Under the pieces are notes generated by a model, which was not told where the DNA came from, did not search any database, and was given only the letters and a program-made list of their open reading frames with translations. Made by a program: the position numbers and the translations under genes. A stretch of DNA of 64,000 nt from Schizochytrium sp. TIO01 (taxonomy: Eukaryota > Sar > Bigyra > Thraustochytrida > Thraustochytriidae). Location: contig SMSO01000014.1 of assembly GCA_004764695.1 (NCBI GenBank), forward strand, positions 3,795,148 to 3,859,147. Reading direction: 5' to 3'. Of the stretch, positions 9,401-17,128 are shown one piece after another; positions within the stretch are counted from its first letter, which is position 1; each line of letters begins with the position of its first letter.

Positions 9401-11908
9401 GCTACCTCCACCTTGCCCCCCCGCTCGCTTACTCGTAGGAGCTGTAGTTGAACCAGCTAGCAGGGCTTGTCGAGACTTAAACTCAAATTTTGTACGGAGA
9501 ACTCGAGCATCTGAGCTCAAGTCACACGCAGCTGGTTGATAAATCTCGTAGACAATTTTCAGTCGCTGAGAAACGTATCTCTTGATTTTTCCTTCTGGGG
9601 AAATGCCTCGAGAGGACCGGCTCCCATCTTGATACCATCGAAAATCCATGTGAGCTTCTCCACCGTGGTCAAAGTGGGCTTGGTGAAAAAGTAGCTTCTC
9701 AACTGCGTTGTGAAACTGTGCAAAGGAAAGTTTTCCACGATTTTTAGTGGTGCAAGGTGCGTTGATTACTTTGGCTGAATTTAGCAAAAGCACCGAATTG
9801 TTAGCCTGTAGCCGCTTCGCTGCGTCCCCAGGTACGCATGTGTCCTCTCCGGGATCCGCAGATGACATTGCAATGTTTTGAATGTCATGCCAACGTAGGG
9901 ACTTAAAACAGGTTGAATTACGCACGAATAGATGGAAGGACTCCCATGATATATATTGCATTCCTAGTGGGTCATCACGTACGGCATAGCTCGTGAACAC
10001 ACGACGAAGCTGCTTGTCGAGAGTCTCTTGGACAGCAGGCAGTTGATCATCAGACTGCTCAACAGGACTCGTATCAGGTTGGATCAATTGTTTTTTGAAA
10101 ATTTCTTGATATTTGTGACTCATCAGAAGAAGGAGACTCTGTAGTTTGCCTCCTGCGGTGACTAGCTCGTCTGCATCCTCAGCTTCGTATAGGTTAGCAA
10201 GTGATGCCCGCGATTGTGGATTGAGAATAACGCGGGCAAAGTCCGTCATAAGTACCATAAATTCTGGAAGTGAGAAGAATGTCGCGTCGATGATCTTATT
10301 TTTGGCCTCAGCCTCTCTTAAGAATTTGTCGAACTTTGAAAAGCGAACATGACTCAAATCTCCCAATGTATGCCGTATTTGCAGTGTTGTATGCTGAATT
10401 CGACGGGTCTCGACCTCATTCCCTTGATAAAATAGGCGCAGAACTCGTTCAATATGTCCCATGGATTCCACTGGATTGACCATTGCAATATCCCGTCCAT
10501 CTTCTTCGCACATGTTGTCCAGCTCAGCAAATGTGGGTGCTCGGCGTTGCTTTTTCCTTTTGGACCCAAATGAAATTAGAGAAACTTCATCTTGCGGGAA
10601 TTCATCATCATCATCAATCTCCTCATTTGTATTGTTTTGCTTTTCGCTCGCGACGCCCATATCCATTGTTGCAACTCTCATGAAGGCAGAGCGTAGTCTC
10701 AGCACTTCTTCCCAATCACGCTCTATACGAGCCCTTTGACAAGCGCGACAGCGATTCCCATTCATTCCTGCATTTGGAAAGAAAAATTTACAGCTTTTGC
10801 TACATGTTTGCTCGCCCCATTGGCCTTGGCGATTATTGAAGAAGGAATTCGAATAACTCATGTACGTTAACAGTCCAGGAGAGAGCATAAAGTCTTTCAG
10901 AAACTGGACCATACCAGCATACGAAAGACCAGAGCTGGTTTGCCCCTGCCTTTTCGAATAATCAAAAGGAGAATCATATTGGACCTTTTTTGAATTAATA
11001 CTTCCCTGGGCCTGTCCACAATTATTCGAAGTTTCTTGTTGGACCATGGACTCCCATGACCTTATTTGATGAGACAGTCTGACCTTTTCTGATGTTGAAT
11101 AGTAGACATAAAGGGGCTTAAAAACGTCTTCGTGCCTAACGAGAGTACGCACTATTTGTGGATAAAGTAAACTCTGACCACTTCTAGTAGAAACCCCGGA
11201 AGTTCGTGTGGCTTCCATATTTTCAACAGCTAGGCGAATCCGCGAATTTAATAGTCCTTCTAGCTTATCATAGCCTAAAAGCGCAGCAAGATGAATGAGA
11301 GCCTTTGCGAAGTCATCTCGGAGAAGCCATTTCATTTTGAGACGTTTCATACTAGACAAATTTTGTTCCGATGGCACCTCAGTAGATGTGGCAGGATTAA
11401 CATTATTCTCGCTAAGTCCAATTCTTGTTACTTTGGAAGCATGCTCTTCAAATATACCCACGGCTGTTTTGATTGTAACAACATTTGAGAGTAGGGAACA
11501 ATCCCTGCAGAAATTGAGAAAGTAGCCCAAACGAAGTCCATCTTTGGAACTGGCAAACACATAGTCTGGAGAAGTACGAGCACACTCGGCGGCCAGTTCC
11601 TCCACGATAGAACCAAAAACCTCCTTTTCGGGCATATGTTGGAACATCAAGTAAGCCGTACGACGCTTTGATTCAAGATCGCATTGGATTTGCAAAATGA
11701 ACTCAAAGATGGCATCCACTGACCACTTTTGTGTGAGTTCTCGCAGAAACTTTACGCGAGGGACAAGCTGCTGAATAGCAATTGCTCGACGTATTGCCCT
11801 TTGAATGATCACAGCACTCCTCTTATGCTTCAAAGATGGGGACGAATACTCGCGAACATAAGAGTCCCTTTGTAGGCGGAGACGTGCAAGAAGCTTGGCT
11901 TCACGCAT
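6401..11908 (-). CDS. Giant IQ-motif and TPR-repeat protein, function unknown
   Basis: The frame encodes 1835 residues. Near the N-terminus (about 32-48) an IQ-type calmodulin-binding helix is visible (AVIIQRAIRRAIAIQQL). Around residues 368-392 a Cys cluster of the form C-x3-C-x14-C-x2-C looks like a small zinc-binding ribbon. The middle (about 400-750) has helical blocks with acidic, EF-hand-like stretches but no perfect calcium loop. A Ser/Arg/Lys-rich disordered region follows (about 830-1400), and the last 380 or so residues are amphipathic helices of TPR style (for example ALELQNKTEEALEMHQQHLK). Known: IQ motifs bind calmodulin or EF-hand light chains, and TPRs are protein scaffolds. 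I do not recognise the family; a flagellar or cytoskeletal scaffold is only a guess. It converges with the channel gene across a 108-base gap. Confidence 0.8.
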   Translation of the reverse strand: MREAKLLARLRLQRDSYVREYSSPSLKHKRSAVIIQRAIRRAIAIQQLVPRVKFLRELTQKWSVDAIFEFILQIQCDLESKRRTAYLMFQHMPEKEVFGSIVEELAAECARTSPDYVFASSKDGLRLGYFLNFCRDCSLLSNVVTIKTAVGIFEEHASKVTRIGLSENNVNPATSTEVPSEQNLSSMKRLKMKWLLRDDFAKALIHLAALLGYDKLEGLLNSRIRLAVENMEATRTSGVSTRSGQSLLYPQIVRTLVRHEDVFKPLYVYYSTSEKVRLSHQIRSWESMVQQETSNNCGQAQGSINSKKVQYDSPFDYSKRQGQTSSGLSYAGMVQFLKDFMLSPGLLTYMSYSNSFFNNRQGQWGEQTCSKSCKFFFPNAGMNGNRCRACQRARIERDWEEVLRLRSAFMRVATMDMGVASEKQNNTNEEIDDDDEFPQDEVSLISFGSKRKKQRRAPTFAELDNMCEEDGRDIAMVNPVESMGHIERVLRLFYQGNEVETRRIQHTTLQIRHTLGDLSHVRFSKFDKFLREAEAKNKIIDATFFSLPEFMVLMTDFARVILNPQSRASLANLYEAEDADELVTAGGKLQSLLLLMSHKYQEIFKKQLIQPDTSPVEQSDDQLPAVQETLDKQLRRVFTSYAVRDDPLGMQYISWESFHLFVRNSTCFKSLRWHDIQNIAMSSADPGEDTCVPGDAAKRLQANNSVLLLNSAKVINAPCTTKNRGKLSFAQFHNAVEKLLFHQAHFDHGGEAHMDFRWYQDGSRSSRGISPEGKIKRYVSQRLKIVYEIYQPAACDLSSDARVLRTKFEFKSRQALLAGSTTAPTSKRAGGQGGGSGKSRSGKRGSSSSQPTPQQLLHNQKFRLATQQVADTNASKTVWGALLSLTHNERAQEANASATRKHSVELKEAIEKTWSPNARRSSISRQDQPREFRNQVEQDFLDVIADIGTSTSYLTTRSSAESLRTLQQEGSPNTGHTGVHKPMSPSPRFRSHLKSPRARARLLKEHPERVRPPWQKNSPNHGEADTASFSHSRRQSKDSDLTESCSNSHEDNSSSASVFHLTMQNEFTEDFHQNFLETLSKSPSRSSHMSKHSNSTTDSFTLWNSVHSGDEENATLDAEAGSEEQTMLERWPRSRFPHDDQGKIIFSENFDSMKLVTSMGRELEASEGAKRHAARFGEDRRPHITFSADSGKRNHRVTLQNGVATISAAGKAPEGEVPAEDQDAYEQKELVDIWNSGSTTSCLGDFAETKGLVMSPRHLNIRKHDHSRRRPPSASIRAVRVASDICSIRKHIQGKFDILLCKIRKEQEYADKEYLIPLRTLCDSETNNSADKVPLMKTANQVGNEATRNELLISPSNNQEERSSTNEKKEGASWKEDCFFHTSEKNTMRSPSKSRVSSASKQLQARTDTHSSMSQETPSRDTTLNYPDSQPSASETASTFLTLFKQGKKQKSLKDLKEALNLAQTKLKNSNLVMAVLREIVALQRLQGDLHGALITIEELLNFCNSSQEHVIVRCHILAAKAQLQLQVGDGVGAELTERDRLELATAYALGDSFNKDAVDLPVATSLPEEKSPTSCSESSSAEDDDKPIWNTDKPHSSLRAAQTGVGPCLATLGRALELQNKTEEALEMHQQHLKFAIAAQRWEDEQRATQNIARLLCELHRANEAQQVLLSLLENTQVKGNNQRNRMEILAQLLDTFEMSIHNSIDSEFIGNVAAELLDMARDKKNEGFMQRALEAQVRLYMNLLKGKDLQGTHELARALVLENTPSQQRLKQLQSALERQGPKLSPTLAILIRAESSLSQLLRLCMPKGPHSTYVEQLKQKLLRLHEILHITN

Positions 11909-12984
11909 TGTGCTTGTGACAGCGGTCTCCAGACATCGACGACCAAACTTTCTGAAGCAAAGGTAGCACTCCCCTTTTGCAAGAAAGTCACTAGAGATTT
12001 ACTCCTTTAGTAACGTGGTTAGCACTGGCCTTTGCCCCTGGATGACGGAGGTCGATGAAGGATCCTCTCCGCCTAAGCACGATGGTGCTCGTAAAATCAC
12101 AGATTCACCAAAGTACACACCTGTCCGTTCCTTTGGACCATTAAAAAAAAATAGACCGCTTACTGAGACCTTTATTTATTTATGCAGATAGCTATCTGCC
12201 TAGGACCCAGGTATCCGGGTAAGAGAAAGATGAGGAGACAGTGATCCCTCTCGAAAAGCAAATAAACGTTGCAGCGCAGCGTTCAGGAAAGGTACATATG
12301 AGCTCTATTCTCTACACAATATATTATCAGGTTACCTGTGCTGAGCTTGGGCTGGCAGCTAGTTTCGATTGGCGCAGGTTCTGTACTTTACCAATTTTAT
12401 GTTTACAAATTAGGATTATTTACCTAAACCAGTTACGCCTCGCTTGCCGTGACCCTTCTCCGTTGGTCTCGAGCATAACAACTAACTTGAGCTCCCCAAA
12501 AGCTGCTTTGAGGGTTAATTTCCCAGCACTTCTGTTTAGCTTACGTTTGTGTAAAACTAGACCAACTGTCACCCAAAGCGGATTTACTTCGCCCTTCGAC
12601 AGGGCGCTGATTTATCAAACTGAGCTGTCAGATTCTATTCTTCTTCGGCTTAAGCACAATAAGACTGTCTTGTCACCTTTTTGGCAATACGAATCTGGTG
12701 CGCTTTCCTTTGAAGAGGATAATTGCATTCATACTGGCTCTGAAAACTTATTAGCAAGTCGTGTGTATTCATTGATACATTCTGAGTCAGAGAAGACGGA
12801 TTCAACCCTGATCCGTTTTGCACAAAACAAGAACTGGACGTAAGGTTGTTACCCCTTGCCAGAGCTTTGCAAGGGCTGTCTAGCTTCTTTTAAAACTTTC
12901 TAACTGCAATTAGTTTCTGAAACAGGTCTCTGTGAGATCCAAGTAGAACAGCTCCAGCGAGCAAGACGAAGAACGCCAGAGGAA
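11909..12984. other. Divergent intergenic region, about 1.1 kb
   Basis: It separates the leftward IQ/TPR gene from the rightward APC7 gene. A frame open from 12241 to 12843 (first ATG at 12298) covers much of it, but its amino acid composition, low conservation look and lack of any domain give no support for a gene. Short A-rich and T-rich tracts lie around 12140-12185. No clear core promoter is recognised. Confidence 0.45.
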
Positions 12985-14718
12985 ATGAGCAAACCGCATG
13001 TCGATGAAATCTCGCATCTGCAGACCCAGGTGGCAAACCTAGCTGCAGCAGATGTCTTCGACGATGCGGAGCTTCTTGGCACAATGATGTTGAGCAAATC
13101 CTCCAAGAATTCGTCGAGACTACCGCAAGTGGGTATGGGCTCCCACCTGGAGTCACTTCTAATCTTTGCTGATTTGCTGAAGAGGCAAAGGGAGTTTAAA
13201 CGGGCCATTGACTTCTATAAGCAGGCTGCCACGGTACATTACAACTTGAATGTGAAGGTCATTGACGTGAACACCCCTCTGTTAGCAGAAACCTCCCGTC
13301 AAAGTGTGGTATCAGCATCCTGTGGAAGTAAGGAAAATGAACGAAGAAACTCACAGACGATTGATCTCGAAGTCTTGTCAGCACAAATCCGGTTTGCAAT
13401 CGCACGCTGTATGTGGGAGCTCAAACATAAGCAAGGTGCACTCAAAATGCTAGAGTCGATTAGTTCAAAACACCGCAGTGCACCAATCTTGCTGTGGATG
13501 GGGAAAATCTACGAGGCATGCGGGATGGACCGTCCCACTGTTGGGGCTTTGCGTGATGCCCTGCGATCTCAGCCTTACGCCTTAAGCGCTATTATTACGT
13601 TGCTGCGGCTTGGAGTGAACTCCAACGACGTTTGGCAGCTCTGCCAAACGAATACTCTTCATACTGACCAGGGATGGCTGCACCGCTTCATCGAGGCTCA
13701 CGGCCTTAAGTCATTGAATCAGCATCGCCCTGCGCTACAAAACTTCCAGAAACTGGGACAAGAGCTGCCAAACAATAGGCATATTCTCGCAAACATGGCA
13801 GACTTGAATATGCAGACCAACGATCCGAATGCCGCGCTTGCTCTGTTTCGTATTGCACGGCATGCGGACCCGACCTCGCTTGACCAAATGGATGTATATG
13901 CTACAATCATACATGAATTGGGCGATGCTGCGCTCCTGAACAGACTAACACGGGAGTTAATGGACATTGACGAAGCTCAACCAGAACCTTGGCTTGCTGT
14001 TGCTATGTTCTGTGATTTGAAGGGAGACGCAATGAGCGCGCTGAAGTTTGTTGGCAAAGCTTTAGAATTAAACCCTCAGCATGTTTGTTCTTACCACTTC
14101 AAGGGGGCATTGCAGCTTCGCATGAACCAGCCTGAGCTGAGTGTCTCGGCTTATTACAAAGCATATTCGATCAGACGTGATTTTGCTGCTTATCGCGGCC
14201 TCGTAAATGCATATTTGGCCATTCCGCGTGTGAGCGACGCTTTGCGAACCGCGAAGGAAGCTCTGCAGCTCATGCCGAAAGACCCTAGAGCAGTTCTTCT
14301 TGTTGGACGAGTTCTTGCACAAACTCCTGGAGATGGTCGCAAAAAGGCAAGCAAAGCTTATTTGAAAGCACTCAAATTAGATCCGCACTGCCACGAGGCC
14401 GCCACTGCGCTCGCTGATTTGTATATTGACGAGCATCATATGACTGATAATGCAGATCTAACTCCCGCAATTGAAGTCCTGAAAGAAGCTCTGCAGCATT
14501 GTCCACGGGATTCTCTACATGTTAAATTGGGTGATGTTTACGTTGTCCACGGCAATCTATCCTCTGCTTGGACGGAATACAATGCTGCACTGAGCATGAA
14601 CTCCGAAAATGTTCTTGCACGGGAAGGTATCGATCGTCTTGAGCGTTTAATGCCATCACAGGATGGCGAGGAAGGGGAGTTTGAGCTGGAAAACGAGTCT
14701 TCCGAGCCCGACTTGTGA
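12985..14718 (+). CDS. ANAPC7: Anaphase-promoting complex subunit 7 (APC7), TPR protein
   Basis: The 577-residue product is a chain of TPR helices. Several stretches line up with animal APC7 as I remember it: the early YKQAATVHYNL helix, the ALKMLESI block followed by 'R-P-x-V-x-A/S' and the A-L-x-A-I helix (GALRDALRSQPYALSAI), the 'AEPW' type motif (AQPEPWLAVAMF), LKGAAL-like FKGALQLR, and an acidic C-terminal tail (GEEGEFELENESSEPDL). Length is close to the usual APC7 (about 560-600). APC7 is part of the TPR arm of the APC/C ubiquitin ligase that drives mitotic exit, working with APC3, APC6 and APC8. The start ATG has a purine at -3 (GGAAATGAG) and lies just downstream of stops. It is uninterrupted by introns. 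Confidence 0.85.
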   Translation: MSKPHVDEISHLQTQVANLAAADVFDDAELLGTMMLSKSSKNSSRLPQVGMGSHLESLLIFADLLKRQREFKRAIDFYKQAATVHYNLNVKVIDVNTPLLAETSRQSVVSASCGSKENERRNSQTIDLEVLSAQIRFAIARCMWELKHKQGALKMLESISSKHRSAPILLWMGKIYEACGMDRPTVGALRDALRSQPYALSAIITLLRLGVNSNDVWQLCQTNTLHTDQGWLHRFIEAHGLKSLNQHRPALQNFQKLGQELPNNRHILANMADLNMQTNDPNAALALFRIARHADPTSLDQMDVYATIIHELGDAALLNRLTRELMDIDEAQPEPWLAVAMFCDLKGDAMSALKFVGKALELNPQHVCSYHFKGALQLRMNQPELSVSAYYKAYSIRRDFAAYRGLVNAYLAIPRVSDALRTAKEALQLMPKDPRAVLLVGRVLAQTPGDGRKKASKAYLKALKLDPHCHEAATALADLYIDEHHMTDNADLTPAIEVLKEALQHCPRDSLHVKLGDVYVVHGNLSSAWTEYNAALSMNSENVLAREGIDRLERLMPSQDGEEGEFELENESSEPDL

Positions 14719-15177
14719 GAAACTTATCCTAATACTCCAATGCACGAAGCACGAATTTCCAATAGTATTCCATTTTAAACTCATCTGACAGACATTAGAA
14801 TTTCTCTCAATCTAAACTACACAGAAAAGAAATTTTGTATTCGATTTTATTATAATTGCATGCATGTCTTTTACATTTGATTGCGTGACATAATTATCTA
14901 CTGGCTAGCCTTTCGCCATACCACCTTTGCAAGTAGAGATTTATTTTTGTTGCTATTATTGTCAACGCTGCTGCTGCTGCTGCTGCTTCTGATGTTGTTG
15001 TTTTCATCTGAAACCATGCATTGGCTTGCCTTGCGGACACGGTTTAGAAAAGACGCACATGTCGGTGTGAAATCCATTAGGTTGGGCAAAAACTCCTTCC
15101 CTTCCAAAGCGAAGACTGATTATCATGTAGTACCTAGGCGACATTTTCACGTTTTGACTCACTTGAGAAAATGTGGC
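14719..15177. other. Convergent intergenic region
   Basis: It lies between the 3' ends of APC7 and the small coiled-coil gene and should carry both polyadenylation regions; AT-rich sequence follows the APC7 stop. It contains a short CTG microsatellite. Frames across it are simple-sequence artefacts. Confidence 0.5.
14968..14986. repeat. CTG trinucleotide microsatellite
   Basis: About six perfect CTG units, continued by imperfect TTCTGATGTTGTTG. It lies in the convergent spacer downstream of APC7. Confidence 0.9.
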
Positions 15178-15801
15178 TTATGATATTTGATTAGTATTAT
15201 GAAGTTCGGTAACGAAAAAGCTGTTTTCAGAATCAGTTTGCGAGTTTTCTTGAAGAGACGACATACTTGGTGACTTCTTCAATGAACCCTTCTTTTTTCT
15301 AGAACCAGATCCCGCCCCAGATGATTTGTTACCAGTTCGTCGAGAAACAGTGGGCACTGGAATGCTCACAGCACTTCGGCTGGCGGCAAGGATCTGCTGA
15401 CGAATTTCTCGGTCTTCTTTGATTCTTTGGAGTCTTTCTGCGCGACGAGCTTTTTCGAGCATCTCAATTCGCTTTTGTTGAACTCGGTGACGCATTTCTT
15501 CCTCTTCTTTGCGCCGCAAAGAGTCTGCCCTTTCCGCTGCTTTGAATTCCTGTTCGATAATAAAGAGTTTGGATTTGTTTTTGTCCAAATTTACGACACG
15601 CCCATTCCCGTCGATTAGTCCATTTGCATATAGATGTGTTTGTACGTTTTTGCTACCAAAAAAGTTGCGCAGGTTTGAATCCTGAAGAGCGCTGTAGTCT
15701 GGAAGCTTTTCATTTGTGAAACCAAGATCGAAACCGAGCTCACGAGATTTCATAGCTTGCTTTTGTACCCGCTTGCGCGAAGCCTTCCCACGCGACGCCA
15801 T
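15178..15801 (-). CDS. Small basic coiled-coil protein, unknown family
   Basis: The 207-residue product starts MASRGKASRKRVQKQAM, continues with a block that looks conserved (LPDYSALQDSNLRNFF, then LIDGNGRVVNLDKNKSKLFI), and then a charged helix of about 60 residues rich in E, R and K (EEEEMRHRVQQKRIEMLEKA). The last 60 residues are Ser/Lys/Gly-rich and disordered. The 'GLIDxxGRVVxLxKNKSKL' style block suggests a real family rather than random coil, and this layout is common in small ciliary or centrosomal proteins, but I cannot name it. Start is the only ATG near the beginning of the basic N-terminus. It converges with APC7. Confidence 0.75.
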   Translation of the reverse strand: MASRGKASRKRVQKQAMKSRELGFDLGFTNEKLPDYSALQDSNLRNFFGSKNVQTHLYANGLIDGNGRVVNLDKNKSKLFIIEQEFKAAERADSLRRKEEEEMRHRVQQKRIEMLEKARRAERLQRIKEDREIRQQILAASRSAVSIPVPTVSRRTGNKSSGAGSGSRKKKGSLKKSPSMSSLQENSQTDSENSFFVTELHNTNQIS

Positions 15802-17128
15802 GATGCTGATAGTTTTCGTTAGTTTGAGAGTTGATATTCACCTTGTGAAAGCGTCTTCACGAAGAATTTCGAAATGAAGAATTGCTTGGCAGTGTCACTT
15901 TCACAGCTGCGAACTTGAGTCTCAAATCCTGAGCTCGATGCCCAATACGCTGCGACACTTTGCACAGTAGTGCCCAATGATCCTACCACGTTGATGCAGG
16001 CTGATTCGTTCCTGTTGCCGCAAGTTGAGATTTTTTGAGCGCCAATGCTAGTTTATCTTTGTAGTTTGAAATGCCAGAGAATATCAACTTCGGTATCGCA
16101 GAGCGCACACCTAGCGAGAACAGCATTTCCGCGTTCACAACAAAGAAAAAGAGAGAGAGAAAAAAAGTTAGTCTCAATCATGATAGTCCGTTTCGCTCAA
16201 TTTAGGGGAAAAAAAGGAAGAAGAAAAGTTAGATACGAAAAGATAATCTACAAACCACAAATTGAAAATGCATCAGCAGCATTCTCAACCTAGTGACATA
16301 TCATAATTTTTGCGGAAGAAAGCTCATAGCACCTATAGTAGATTAGCAATTCAAAGTTGAAACTAAACTCCAGAAGTGCACACCTAACGGACTAAAAATT
16401 TTTGAGTCAAGGTTGACTAATGATTTTTTAAAATCATCATCACATAGTACTATAATTTGGAAGTGTTGGCCTTGCCCTCTCGAGCCTAATATTTAGGTCT
16501 GCACAGGAACCTGAATGATGTAAGATATACCGCCTAAATGCGCTTAAATTTTAATTTCAATTTTATTTTTAATTGCAGAAATAGTCGATAGAAATGGCCA
16601 CACACATTTAACACGGGACTTACATGCATGCGCGCCCGCCCGCCCGCCCTTTTAAGCTCTGAAATGTAGTGTTTCCGATTCTAGGAAACTTTCAATGGTA
16701 TGATTCGATAAAGTTTCCCTTTCTTCTCCCTCGGTTGGTGATGTCAAGGTAGCAGAATCTCAGTTTCCCTTCAAGGGAGTGTAGCGAGAGCGTCAAGGAG
16801 CGATTTTTCCTGTTAATAAGCGGTAGCTACAGAGGAATGCCTTCAAAAGCCCTCTTTGAACACATTTCAAATGCAACATGCAGGAACATCTACTGGGGCT
16901 AAGCCGTCACGATAGCGTTTTGCTGTTTTTAAGTTTTGATTTATTGCAGAAGCAAAGATCGGGTTGCAAGAACAATGCAACCTCGGTTCAATAATAGTCA
17001 TCTGGAGAAAAATGCACTAAATGTTGGAATCCTAAAGATCCAAACTGCACAACTATAGCATATCTTGTTCTAAAGAATTTATCTACATATTTGCAATCGA
17101 TAATATGAAGTGAATCATTGCATAAACT
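15802..17128. other. Intergenic region, about 1.3 kb, no gene seen
   Basis: It lies between the start of the small coiled-coil gene and the 3' end of the GT25 gene. It is AT-rich, with a short (CCCG)n stretch near 16631-16650 and purine-rich runs around 16135-16230. No frame resembles a protein family; no RNA gene is recognised. Confidence 0.45.

Noticed and set aside
12241-12843. 200-codon frame between the IQ/TPR gene and APC7
   Set aside because: It begins with GTG; the first ATG is at 12298. The composition and lack of any motif look non-coding, and it lies in a divergent promoter region.
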